A stretch of DNA of 64,000 bases from Agrypnia vestita (lineage: Eukaryota; Arthropoda; Insecta; Trichoptera; Phryganeidae): contig JADDOH010002113.1 in the NCBI GenBank assembly GCA_016648135.1, positions 62,001 through 126,000 on the forward strand, written 5' to 3'. Of the stretch, positions 1-8,996 are shown piece after piece; the stretch's first letter is position 1; every line of letters starts with the position of its first letter. The translations under genes were made by a program, and so were the position numbers. The notes under the pieces were generated by a model. That model searched no databases, was not told the origin of the DNA, and saw only the letters and a program-made list of their open reading frames with translations.

Positions 1-57
1 AGGCAATTCTGAAAAGAAATTTGTATATTACATCTAAATGAATTTTATTTTTTTTTA

Positions 58-443
58 CTCCCTTTATATTAACTCGCGGCGTCTGCTTGTCTTCTTGTCT
101 GACGAAAAAACTTTGAATCCATTTTAAACCCCTTTTCCGTTATCCAATCGAGCTGAAACTTTGCAAGCAAACTCGTGGCGACGATCAAAAAGATCTATCA
201 AATTTTCGTTAAAAAAAATTAATAAATTTTAGGATTTTTCAAATTTTGAATGGTTTTTTCATACAACTTATTAAGTTCTATGAAAATATTTCAACGCGTC
301 TGGTAGACGCGAAACCTGATCAAAGTATAATTTTGGATTTTTGGAAATTTTTTATTACTCCCTTTCGTAGCGTCGCCCGACCGAAGCCCAACGCGTAGGT
401 TAAGCGAAAAAATAATGTTTCAACTAGTAAATGAGAAAGGGAG
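58..443. mobile_element. MITE, CTCCCTTTC family, copy 1
   Basis: Short inverted-repeat element flanked by TA on both sides (56-57 and 444-445). It starts CTCCCTTT and ends AGAAAGGGAG. Four copies occur in the window (also 24414-24867, 43788-44068, 58747-58977), sharing blocks such as 'ccaatcgagctgaaactttgcaag' (split here by small changes) and 'tttcgttaaaaaaa'. The TA duplication suggests a non-autonomous Tc1/mariner-superfamily element; that is inference. This copy carries a second internal CTCCCTTTC at about 357, perhaps a nested or rearranged end. No coding capacity. Confidence 0.7.
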
Positions 444-519
444 TATAATAAAAACTTGGTTTTTATGGGTTATTTTTAAATGGTGCATTAAAGAATTTAA
501 TGTAACATCACTTACAAAA

Positions 520-1036
520 GTATATAAAACAAACTCCCTATGCCAAATTTATTAAGATTATTTTATAAACAAATCTCACCCCTTAGACTGTATAAGTTAT
601 AGACACAGAACAAAGGGACAAATAAAGATACCAACTTTAAGAACCACCATGGCACATCATTATACATACTTGGGAGTTAAATGGTACAATACATTTTTGT
701 CGCAAAAAAAATTTCAAGAATGAAACATTTCAAAATACGAACAGTTTAAGAAAGAAGTCAAATCCTTGATTTTGAACAACGATGTATTGTAACATTGCCC
801 ACATGTCTCAAATGGTTTCTGTATAAAAAAATTACTATTTCTAAATGGTTTCTGTTTTTGGACTTTAATTTGGCTTGTAAATACTCCTCCCATAAGCTTG
901 AGCTTTGGCTCATATTATGGGGAGTAGGTGTAATGTCTTTATAATGTTATAACATAGAATCAACTTATTTAATTAAACATTATTATGTATCTACTGTATA
1001 AATAAATATAATAAATAAAAATAAATAAATAAATAT
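520..1036 (+). pseudogene. LINE 3' end: reverse transcriptase C-terminal tail plus 3' UTR
   Basis: A frame ending at the TAA at 790-792 reads RTKGQIKIPTLRTTMAHHY followed by TYLGVKWYN and SLILNND, with one in-frame TGA. This resembles the extreme C-terminus of jockey/CR1-type LINE polyproteins, and the related fragment at 51001-51303 has HRYTYLGVKYFNNLP. A 3' UTR follows, with a CTCCC...GGGGAG hairpin (about 884-927) and an AAAT-type tail ending near 1036. It is a 5'-truncated dead copy. The family-level call is inference from short motifs. Confidence 0.5.
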
Positions 1037-1347
1037 TCGCATTATTTTATCGGATGGAGATATCTGTCGGTTCCTACCTATTGTAAAAGTGACGTTTTTA
1101 ATGCCATGTGAATTTTCCGAATTTAAAAGTGAATATAAGTTTTTAATTTATTAAAGACGAACATAAAACACTTCAATTTTACTGTCAGAGATTTCAAAAT
1201 AAAAATTTGTTCCTGGATTTCACGTCTTCGTAAGAAAATTACAATGAAAATGAAATTTCAAATAGTTAAAAATAATTGTAGTATAATTTATAATTATTTT
1301 TAACGCTTAACACGCACGATGTTTGCACGCAACCATTGGAATGCTAA

Positions 1348-1531
1348 TTTTTTTTTAAATAGAGTTGCGAACACGGAATACGTGTCACATCAATATTCTT
1401 ACTATTTTAAAACTAAGCTAAACGCTTGTGCTATGAAAATAGGTCTAACTCGCTGGTCTGGAGTGAGGTTCGAGACCGCGACCTTTGGATCACGAGGTGA
1501 GTATCCTAACCACAAGACCAACAAGCTATTC
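1348..1531 (-). mobile_element. tRNA-derived SINE, copy 1
   Basis: On the minus strand the element begins with a tRNA-like head (box A like TGGTCTTGTGG, box B like GGTTCGAA; here box B is degraded to GGTCTCGAA). It continues with 'tagcttagttttaaaatagtaagaatattgatg' (interrupted by small changes between copies) and ends in ATCTCTATTT-like sequence and an A-tail, seen as the T-run at 1348-1356. Other copies are at 5830-6027, 24056-24226, 24582-24745 and 50361-50525. Pol III box spacing and the A-tail are typical of SINEs. Confidence 0.75.
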
Positions 1532-1567
1532 TTCCATTATTCTAACTATATATTTTTTACATGATGA

Positions 1568-1812
1568 ACTAGTAAGTAAGTAATTTTAACGCCGTTTTCT
1601 GCAGGGGTAGGCAGTGTGGATAGAGCGCCACACTCTTCTGTCCTGACACACAACTCTCACCTCATCCACATTAATTTATACATTTTAGCACTCAGCTCGA
1701 CGATTGTGGAGGCTCCTAACAGGAGCACCATTCACTATCTGGTCACTTTCTTTCTCGTGCCGCCAACACCTGCGTCATATATTTTTCATACCATTGTTTC
1801 CTTGTACCCAAA
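1568..1812 (-). pseudogene. LINE C-terminal tail ('YPCGE' family), with TTAC/TTAG-type 3' tail
   Basis: The minus strand holds a decayed copy of the LINE tail that is clearest at 27936-28217: lysine-rich MVKKIY-like start, GRPRKTW-like segment, then CQDRRVWRSI and a terminal SAYP. The copy ends in tetranucleotide repeats (seen on the plus strand as agtaagtaagtaa at 1571-1583). Other copies are at 20750-21636, 27170-27505, 27815-28226 and 60496-60645. It is 5' truncated and contains stops. Confidence 0.6.
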
Positions 1813-1859
1813 TCCTATTCACAAGATTATTATACGATATATATTATATTATATTAGAC

Positions 1860-2084
1860 GAAAAATACGATTTAAAATTATAATCGTAATCCATGGTATG
1901 GTTATAGTTTTTTTTCTTTTTTTGGCTTTCGTTTTTTCGACTGCTTCTGTAACTACATCATTGCCCGCATCGACTTTGTTTCTTGAATCTGTAAAAGAAT
2001 CTCACTGAACTGAATATTATCCTCCTTAACCCATATTATATTCCCGCTATCTTCACGTCTGCGATTTTTATATAGTTGGCAAGT

Positions 2085-2088
<4 letters not shown>
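1860..2088. repeat. Dispersed direct repeat, copy 1 (partner 2798-3047)
   Basis: About 230-250 bp repeated 940 bp downstream. Both copies start GAAAAATACGATTTAAAATT and end 'tatagttggcaagtaaat', with internal indels. Copy 2 begins exactly at the right-hand TTAA of the MITE at 2333-2793. No gene seen. It may be part of an unrecognised repeat or a local duplication. Confidence 0.85.
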
Positions 2089-2123
<35 letters not shown>

Positions 2124-2130
2124 TTATATA
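2089..2130. repeat. (AT)n microsatellite
   Basis: About 20 AT dinucleotides followed by TTTA-type repeats. It directly follows the first copy of the 230-bp direct repeat. Confidence 0.95.
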
Positions 2131-2332
2131 TTTATATATATTTGGAATCTTAATAGAACAAAAGGTTAAATGGCAAAAAGCAATTTAAAATAAGGTAGAC
2201 CAATAATAGAGTTCCACGTCGTAAATGATCACGTAATGAAGCAAGTTTCAACCAGTGGCGTGAAGCGCATACAAAAATGTTCATTTCTAAGAATTTTGCA
2301 AAAAAATTACTTATTAATTAAAAGAGGGTTAA

Positions 2333-2793
2333 GGAGGTATTCTGGTCTAGAATGGGGGTGTTCTGTTTGGCATGATGATATCTCAAGTTATATTTAACCG
2401 ATTTACTTCAAATTTTGCGCAGACCTTCAAAGTACAGTTCTCTGTCGTTCCTAACACTTTTACATCAAAATTATTTGTTTACTATTTTTATGACTTTTTT
2501 TAATACAGCTGTAATTTTGCGAAAAAAAACTCATTTTCTCTTAGGTAGGGGCTAAAACAACGTTCTTTTTTATTAAGAATCTTTTTTAAAATCTTATTTC
2601 AGATCACCAAAAGGGTTGTAATCGTGTCAACCAGTACACCTCTTTTTGACCTCCAAATTTACAAGCTTATAACCTATTCAATTTTCGTTTTTTTTTTTTT
2701 AAAATACTGTAAAAAATGTTTACTAAAAATATTTTATTTTTATTGAGCTCGAGAAAACGCCCAAAATTTGCACCTCTAAACCAGAATACTCCC
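2333..2793. mobile_element. TTAA-flanked MITE (461 bp)
   Basis: Inverted ends GGAGGTATTCTGGTCTAGA (left) and its near reverse complement (right, TCTAAACCAGAATACTCCC) are flanked by TTAA at 2329-2332 and 2794-2797. A TTAA target site points to a piggyBac- or Kolobok-type source. No transposase fragment is visible inside; the interior is AT-rich with long T-runs. Confidence 0.7.
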
Positions 2794-2797
2794 TTAA

Positions 2798-3047
2798 GAA
2801 AAATACGATTTAAAATTATAACCGTAACCCATGGTATGGTTATAGCTTTTTTCTTTTTTTTGGCTTTCGTTTTTTCGAATGCTTCTGTAACTAAATCGTA
2901 TTAATGCTTCTCCCATTTTATTCATTTTCCCGCATTGTTTCTTGAATCTGTAAAAGAATCTTATTGAACTGAATATTATCCTACTTAACCCATATTATAT
3001 TCCCGCTATCTTCACGTCTGCTATTTTTATATAGTTGGCAAGTAAAT
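2798..3047. repeat. Dispersed direct repeat, copy 2 (partner 1860-2088)
   Basis: Second copy of the 230-250-bp block, starting right after the TTAA of the preceding MITE. It holds some 20 extra bases relative to copy 1. Confidence 0.85.
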
Positions 3048-3400
3048 TTTTTTCATACAATAGCGTGTTTCTTCGAAAGGTCTAGTTTTTGGTAAGAATT
3101 GCGCGCACGACACTGTTATTAATTCCATATTTGCTGACATATTTAATGTTTTGCGTTTATTTCAACTATTAATTTGCTTTGACAATCATCTGCTAATAAA
3201 GCAGCGTTGTTAAAATCGATTATTTAATTTATTTGAATAATTAAAATTAGTAAATTATAAATTTAATCTGTTTCTGTTTGTATGAATTAGTTTTTGGAAT
3301 ATTTTTATACGTAAATATGTTCTTAGAACCTACCTATGTATAAAAATATTATTAAAATATATACTGGTATATAAAAGGAATTAATAAAAAATTTAAAACT
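3048..3400. other. AT-rich stretch, nothing recognised
   Basis: No open frame, terminal repeat or RNA-like motif could be supported here. Confidence 0.5.
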
Positions 3401-3499
3401 TCTTCTTCAAATATAGCAAATTTATTTTGTGGTGACATAACTATAAATTATATAAATTAACTTTGTAAACACCACTTATTTATTGAAAAAATTCAACAT

Positions 3500-3527
3500 G
3501 TTTCGAAGCCAATGGCTTCTTCGTCAG
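3500..3527 (-). ncRNA. Hammerhead-ribozyme-like core, PLE family A, copy 1
   Basis: The minus strand reads CTGACGA, one extra A, a helix II GAAGCC/GGCTTC with a 3-nt ATT loop, then GAAAC. This fits the hammerhead consensus CUGANGA-helixII-GAAA. Next come AU and GUU, which allow a 2-bp helix III (AC/GU) and a NUH site, but helix I is only about 2 bp, so activity is doubtful. It lies 3' of a Penelope-like C-terminal fragment (3617-3805). Such ribozymes are known from Penelope-like element ends. Confidence 0.55.
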
Positions 3528-3616
3528 GATAACAAAAATAAAAATTAAAAATCGAAGTATAGATCAAAATATTATAAAGTTATATATGGAAAATGATAAT
3601 ATAAAGTACCTACTTA

Positions 3617-3805
3617 TCATGAAAATAAATTTAAAAGATAACTATTTGCAAAAAGGACCTGATTATTTATAACATTCAATTTACTATTTACACTCTTTCT
3701 TATTTCCAAAATTTCTAATTTATCAAATTGTGATTCTGTATAATTTGTATGTAAAATTTGTAAACCCTTATTAATATCAAAAGAATGATCCATAGCCAAA
3801 AGAGG
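3617..3805 (-). pseudogene. Penelope-like element C-terminal (GIY-YIG-region) fragment, family A copy 1
   Basis: The frame reads LLAMDHSFDINKGLQILHTN, then ESQFDKLEILEIRK. This matches the general pattern of the end of Penelope-like GIY-YIG endonuclease domains (a histidine-rich 'AEH'-type motif, then 'ILHxE...LExLEI'), here strongly truncated. A near-identical block is at 37430-37600. It lies directly upstream, on the same strand, of the hammerhead-like core at 3500-3527. The assignment is from motif memory only. Confidence 0.5.
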
Positions 3806-4017
3806 GTTAGAAAATTCGGAATAATTATTACTATTTAAACACCTTAAGTATTCCTTAACTCTAATATCAAAATTAGAAATTTAAAATACTAATTTTCAGG
3901 TGTATACATTAAAAAGTATGTTGCTTATTATTCCAGTTTAAAAAATATACAGGTAAAAAATATCATTACCAGCTGCGATAATTTGTGTAAAAAAAATTAT
4001 GAGATAAAACTACACAT

Positions 4018-4227
4018 GTCTCTAGCGTAGTCCATTTAAATAAACGAAAGATTTTCAGATTTGAACATAAATAGAAATTTCAACATTTGATAATGCGTAG
4101 ATAGATTACGAGTGAATTGGTGAGCGTTTCATTGCGTAGATTGATCACTTAAGCCAGCTCACACTGGTAGTAAGCTCTGGGCCACACACGTTTCTCATAT
4201 TCAAAGCTTCGTCTCTGCGAGACTTCT
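4018..4227 (-). repeat. Dispersed 'GATCAC' repeat, copy a
   Basis: On the minus strand it begins AAGTCTCGCAGAGACGAAGC, passes through GAGAAACGTGTG and GGCTTAAGTGATCA (near-palindromic AAGTGATCACTT in other copies), then GCTCACCAATTC, and ends near GGACTACGCTAGAGACAT. Six copies exist in the window. No coding capacity and no clear terminal inverted repeats. Unclassified SINE- or MITE-like family. Confidence 0.75.
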
Positions 4228-4320
4228 ATAATTATAATTAATTAGTTTTTGGAAATTTGTAAATAAAAGTCGTTAAAAGTTTTTGAACATTATACGCGCA
4301 ATTTTTATTTTCCTTGTGTC

Positions 4321-4725
4321 CTATCCGTTCAACGGAAATTTATTGACTGCGGCCCAGGATAGCTCTACAGTAGAAAGGCCAAAACACTGCCTTAGGTTTT
4401 TCAGCCATGATTTTCTCTTTCTTCCAGGGCCACGACTTCCAGCAATCTTTACCTGCAGTATAAGTGCAATATCTCTCAATGTTTCATCACATGTATCAGA
4501 GATATTAAAGAGTTCGGTTTTTACTATTTTCATATTCATTCGTAACTCTGTCCATCCAGCTAATTTTCAGTAGTCGTCTGTAGATCCACATCTCCAATGC
4601 ATCAAGTCGCCTTATCAATTCTTCGGTAAGTGTCCATACTTCTATATTTAGAACACGTAGCATCTGACCATTCGCATTCGTAAGCCATGCAGTACGAATA
4701 CGTTTTTTCTCGACGGCATTATAAA
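4321..4725 (-). pseudogene. RTE-type LINE C-terminal fragment
   Basis: The minus-strand frames read RTAWLTNANGQ..., EMWIYRRLLKISWMDRVTNE, then KIAGSRGPGRKRKSWLKNLR and a terminal WAAVNK. This is the thumb/C-terminal region typical of RTE-like endonuclease-reverse transcriptases. The RKRKSWLKNLR motif matches the same region as RRGVGGSQISWLRNITER in the LINE split by Copia (8997-9226). 5' truncated and frameshifted. Confidence 0.65.
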
Positions 4726-4883
4726 ATTATTTCGTAGGTCGCGTTTTGAAAAGAAGCGTATAATTGAACCTAGTTCATTTCCCGTTTAACAGTCTTCAAA
4801 ATATTTTTGCTGTAGTCTAAGAAGTAACATGTCTTAAATTTAAGCCTACTGAACGCTACTAGTAACAATTTATAGCATAATGA

Positions 4884-4953
4884 GATAAAATATAAAATAA
4901 TACCGGAAAGTGTAAATAAGATAAAATATAAAATAATACCGGAAAGTGTAAAG
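4884..4953. repeat. 36-bp tandem duplication
   Basis: The block containing ATAATACCGGAAAGTGTAAA is present twice in tandem with almost no divergence. It is probably a recent replication-slippage product. Confidence 0.85.
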
Positions 4954-4955
4954 TG

Positions 4956-5587
4956 TAAATAATATGAAGAAGGAAAATATGTGAGTGGGAGCGAGAGGAA
5001 AGTGACATAAATCAATTATGTCTTCATGATATTTTATGCTTAGAAAAATACTAGCTATAACTCGTAAAAAAATACGTATTTTTAATATATATACATACGT
5101 ATATATTTCGGCTGCCAGTTAAGGATGTGAGAACAGCGCTATCCAGAGTAGCGTAGCCTCTTGATAATGTTAGAGATGGACATTATTAAATATAATAGAG
5201 AAATATGATTTTTTTGCTTTTTATACTTCATTATTATATTATGCCTCATTATTATTTGAGCCATCTGGTAGCGTCAGTGACAGATATTGTTATAAAAAGA
5301 ATTATATATGTTGATTAATGATTAATACCAATGATGTATATGCGATTAGTAATGGATGCACTAATATGTTTTAATTTTTATTGAACGGAAATATTAAAAA
5401 AAAAACTAAATATTTAAAAAATATCTAATTTAAAGTATTTTATTTAAAAAAATCGTTGTATCAATGTTTTCATTTATTTAATAACAATTTAAAATCATAC
5501 TAATTTTGAAAATATAATGTGATCAGCTATTGGATAGGAACTTACAGACGAACATTAGAAATAATTTTTTATTTATTTATTTACTTA

Positions 5588-5622
<35 letters not shown>

Positions 5623-5829
5623 TTATCTATTTATTTATTTATTTAATTATTTTGTATTTATTTATTTATTTTTGTATTTATTTATTTAAATTAACGGACA
5701 TAGTCCAATAAAATATATTACATAACATGGACAACATAAAATATATAAGAATAAAAGTTATAGCAATTTAAAAGAAAAGCAAGGACAAATTAAAAGTACT
5801 AACAAAATGGAGACAAGATCTAGACTATC
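4956..5829. other. Gene-less stretch with A/T microsatellites
   Basis: Contains (AT)n and ATTT-type repeats at about 5565-5690. No gene-like signal. The reading frames are random in appearance. Confidence 0.6.
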
Positions 5830-6027
5830 TTTTTTTTTTTTTTTTTAAAAAAATAGAGATGTGATCACGGAATACGTGTCACATCAATATTCTTACTATT
5901 TTCAAACTAAGCTAAACGCTTGTGCTATGAAAATAGGACTAACTTGCTAGTCTGAAGTGAGGTTCGAACCCGCAACCTTTGGATCACGAGGCGAGTGTCC
6001 TAACCACAAGACCAACAAGCTACTCAA
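5830..6027 (-). mobile_element. tRNA-derived SINE, copy 2 (best preserved)
   Basis: The minus strand gives a box A TTGGTCTTGTGGTTAGGA, then CACTCGCCTCGTGATCC, and box B GCGGGTTCGAACC. The body GCTTAGTTTGAAAATAGTAA and the end CATCTCTATTTTTT follow, with an A-rich tail seen as a long T-run. It lies at the 3' end of a LINE tail (6028-6305). The tRNA-like head resembles tRNAs with a GGTTAG D-loop (Glu/His/Asp type), but I cannot fix the parent tRNA. Confidence 0.8.
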
Positions 6028-6305
6028 TTTCTCAAATTCTCTATTCAGAGATTGTTTGAATCTGGACAGACTCACACCGAAGAAGTCCAGATCCTGTCTT
6101 GAATTTATAAGACGACATAACCGTGACATGGGAGCATGAAATCCACAATTCTATGATGGCTAAGGAACAACAGTTCATTATTTCTGAGTCTACGGGAAGG
6201 AAGATTGAAATTTATTTGGCCCAGTAATGAAGGCACATCAGTGTGGCCATTCAATATTTTGTACATGGTGATTAAGTCAGTATTTTCTCTACGTTTTTGG
6301 AGGTT
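6028..6305 (-). pseudogene. Jockey-type LINE C-terminal tail
   Basis: The frame reads LQKRRENTDLITMYKILNGH, then FNLPSRRLRNNELLF. After a frameshift near 6110 it continues SRLCRLINSRQDLDFFGVSL and SRFKQSLNREFEK. This is the usual ending of jockey/CR1-like polyproteins (RRxRGDLI-YKIL ... NSLP...FK..L). 5' truncated, frameshifted, and bordered by the SINE at 5830-6027 and a PLE repeat at 6306. Confidence 0.65.
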
Positions 6306-6560
6306 ATAAATTTTCTGGTTTGGGTCTTCTGGGGTATTATGCCGTGTTAATACGACCTTTCTGGCCGACGTTTCGGATCCCATTGCAGGGTCCATCATCA
6401 GGGCTGATGTGTTATTGTGAGTGTTGGTGTTAAGGTTAAGTATTGGCTTGCACTCACAATAACACTTCAGCCCTGATCATGGATCGGCCATAAAGGTCGT
6501 ATTAATACGGCATATTACCCCAGAAGACACAAACCAGAAGATTCCGAGTGGCCGTGAAAA
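6306..6560. repeat. Penelope-like terminal repeat, palindromic arrangement
   Basis: The left half carries GTATTATGCCGTGTTAATACG and the hammerhead-like core (6370-6401). The right half (about 6465-6520) carries a degenerate reverse complement, including CGTATTAATACGGCATATTAC. The two halves form a large inverted repeat around 6430. It ends in CGAGTGGCCGTGAAAACCTAA, also found next to the PLE fragment at 36435-36470. This fits the inverted terminal repeats often seen at Penelope-like element ends. Confidence 0.6.
6370..6401 (-). ncRNA. Hammerhead-ribozyme-like core, PLE family B, copy 1
   Basis: The minus strand is CTGATGA, an extra U, helix II GGACCC/GGG(A)TCC with loop TGCAAT, and GAAACGTC followed by GGC. 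Helix I would be only GCC/GGC. The palindromic ACGU after GAA could favour a dimeric hammerhead, as described for some retroelement ribozymes. Other copies are at 35974-36005, 29978-30006 and 55179-55209. Confidence 0.55.
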
Positions 6561-6694
6561 CCTAAGAACGTTATAAATTTTTAACATTGACTCAATTTCA
6601 CTGTACGAGTTGTCTCCTCTATCCAAGCCAATCATCCATGCAACTTTTCTTAAGAAACGATGTTGTTATAATTTACTAATTATTAATTATTGAT

Positions 6695-6955
6695 GGACCA
6701 TATTGCAAAACTAAAATAGCATTGGGCTGGACATATGGCTCGACAGGAGGATACTAGATGGGCACCCAGAATCCTACAGTGGAGGCCCTGGACAAAAAAT
6801 AGAAGCGTCGGAAGGCCTCCCAAAAGGTGGTCTGATGACATAGTCCAGCAAGCAGGAAGAACCTGGATGCGAAGGGGGAGAAACAGAGATGAGTGGAAGG
6901 AAATGGTCCATCCAGCAGTGGAGGTAAATAGGCTAAGGAAGAAGAAGAATTATTG
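6695..6955 (+). pseudogene. RTE-type LINE C-terminal tail
   Basis: Frames read MDHIAKLK, an in-frame TAG, HWAGHMARQEDTRWAPRILQ, then GRPPKRWSDDIVQQAGRTWM and NRDEWKEMVHPAVE. This is the characteristic 'WAGHxAR...GRPPxRWxDDI...A.NR..W' ending of RTE-like elements. It is close to but distinct from the copies at 52200-52711 and 63199-63421. It ends AAGAAGAAGAAT, a GAA-type tail. Confidence 0.75.
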
Positions 6956-7361
6956 ATTTAGCTTCCATTACGCGATGACACACCAGCGGCGTCGCAACCG
7001 CTCGACGTCGAATTGATCGAAGTGATTCGTAAAAGGTTTGTTGTTTTGAAAACGCAATAAAAATGGAAATGATTAAGTTGGGAAATGCATTTGCGCATCT
7101 CGGTGCATAAACGCTGATGAGAATCCAAGTTATTGATTTTAACGGTGGAGGTGCGTTTTACGGCCGTTGCGTCCGTCCGAGCCGCGCCGGGATTATCGCC
7201 GCATTGCCGTTTTCATGTTCCGCTGCATATTAAAATGACGACTGTGAAATTGACATTTAAATTTGTAATTGGCGTTCCTCGCCATTAAACGCCGAAGGAA
7301 GAGAGTTATGCCTTCCTCGTCATCCCTGAAGCATTTCGTGATGGATAAATGTGACGCAATT
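6956..7361. other. Higher-complexity non-coding stretch
   Basis: More GC and CpG than the neighbours and free of recognisable repeats. No convincing coding frame (an 86-codon minus frame lacks any recognisable feature). It could be single-copy sequence between transposons; function unknown. Confidence 0.4.
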
Positions 7362-7720
7362 CTACGTCTTTTGTTAGTGTAGTTATATAGGCAATCATAT
7401 ATAGGCAATCTATGCAGCCCTGTCGGTGAATTTAAAGTTCGAACCCTATACACCAGTGGCTATCCTACGTCTTTTGTTAGTGTAGTTATACATGGGCCTA
7501 GGCAATCAATAAAGTCCTGTCGGTATATTAAAAGTTCGTACCCTATACACCAGTGGCAATCCTATGTCTTTTGTTAGTGTGGTTGTACATAGGTCTAGGC
7601 AATCAATACAGCCCTGTCGGTATGTTTAAAGTTCGTACCCTGTACACCAGTGGCAATCCTACGTCTTATGTTAGTGTAGTTATACATATATTGAAAGTTC
7701 GTACCCTGTACACATGTGGC
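7362..7720. repeat. 97-103-bp minisatellite, about 3.5 units
   Basis: Units start CTACGTCTTTTGTTAGTGTAG at 7362, 7465, 7562 and 7659 (steps 103, 97, 97). Each unit contains GGCAATCAATACAGCCCTGTCGG-like sequence (with variants), then AAAGTTCGTACCCTATACACC and AGTGGCAATC. The last unit is truncated and ends ATGTGGCGTGCAGCGCG. A related 'ccagtggcgtgaagcgcatac' occurs at about 2253-2273. Confidence 0.9.
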
Positions 7721-8198
7721 GTGCAGCGCGTACAAGCAAAAAAATTCTGGGAAACAAATATTAATTAAATAATCCTTATATATAAAATTAGTATTATTTC
7801 CGATTTAACTATATTTAAATCGTCTTCGAAGTATATTGAAATTTTTTGCCGTATTACCTATATATAAAATATTTACTTATTTAGAAAATCTTGTTTACAA
7901 TACTTCTTTTATAATGCAGTTATTTTTGTGGATTGAAAATACTACGAATAGTTCATAATATTCAGTTAAAATTTACTAAATTTGAATATATCCTTATAGG
8001 TATATGCGTATATATATATTTTTTTATACAGGTATATAGTCGGTCACAGCAAAACCTAAGTTTATGCCCATTGCACACCACTGCTATACACCCACAAAAG
8101 ACAAATCTACTTAACTTCTATTTTATTTTATTATTTTTATTTTTTGGGAAACATACAGTAAAATATAATAAAAAAATTATATCAATATAAATTATAGA
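7721..8198. other. AT-rich stretch, nothing recognised
   Basis: An 85-codon frame at 7933-8190 is hydrophobic and low in complexity, with no recognisable domain, and is likely chance. Confidence 0.5.
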
Positions 8199-8345
8199 TA
8201 TCTCGCAGAGACGAAACTGTATTTTTTTGGGAAAGTAGGTATAGAAGTCTTTTGGGTATACATAGGGCTTACGACCTATCGCACGGCTGGCTTAAGTGAT
8301 CACTTTACACAATGTAACGTTCGCCATTTCCACCCATGATAGAAT
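8199..8345 (+). repeat. Dispersed 'GATCAC' repeat, copy b
   Basis: Begins TCTCGCAGAGACGAAAC, then GGCTTACGACCT, GGCTTAAGTGATCACTTTAC, ACAATGTAACGTTCGCCA, and ends CACCCATGATAG. The far end after 8345 is too diverged to delimit. Confidence 0.75.
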
Positions 8346-8728
8346 AATAATACCATTTCTACTAATTTTTGGAAGTTGTATATATTTGACAATATATATC
8401 ATAGATATATTGATTGATTAATGATGTCCATGTGACAAATTAGAGTACTGTTTTGAAAATTTTGGACATACTCAAAATATTATGAAATAAATTATATAAT
8501 TTCGAAAAAATATTCATTTATTATGACCAAGTTTCCTCGAAGCTGGTGAAAAAAACTAAGAAAAAAATGGTAAATAATATGTGATGAAAGTTTTATTATG
8601 AGGAAGGGAGTGGGGTTCAATTAAAGAAATATTAAATGTATTTCAATAATCGTAAATTTAATTTTAATTTTAAATAGTTTTTTTTTTTTTTTTTTTTTTT
8701 TTTCTTTTTTTTAAATTTTTTTTTAAAA
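8346..8728. other. AT-rich stretch ending in a poly(T) run
   Basis: A T-run of more than 30 bases lies at about 8678-8713. No genes recognised. Confidence 0.6.
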
Positions 8729-8769
8729 TGCTTCTATTTAAAATTAAAGTTTAATTTTAAATAGAAGCA
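8729..8769. repeat. Perfect 19-20-bp palindromic hairpin
   Basis: TGCTTCTATTTAAAATTAAA is followed almost at once by its reverse complement. This gives a near loop-less stem at the end of a poly(T) run. It may be the centre of a fold-back repeat; a similar half 'aaatgcttctattta' occurs at about 20225. Confidence 0.9.
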
Positions 8770-8996
8770 AATTGTCGATGAAAATGTCTAGGTTATTTGT
8801 AAAATTTAACAGATTGTATTTTGAAGGGGAACTAGTGACAAAACAGTTTTTTAAGTAGTTAGTCCTACCAAAGTTTGGGTAAAATAAATTATTTGAACGC
8901 TTTGAGTATGTAGGATAGCTTAAACCTATTTGCGCTAATAAATAGGGTGAGTCAACTAAGTTCTTTTAGTTTGTCAACATCTTTTTCTTTTCGTAC

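Noticed and set aside
6466..6520. Second hammerhead core in the right half of the 6.4-kb palindrome
   Set aside because: CTGATCA replaces CUGANGA, and the helix II/GAAA segment is deleted.
7362..7720. CRISPR-like array
   Set aside because: The whole 97-bp unit is repeated without unique spacers, and the DNA is eukaryotic.
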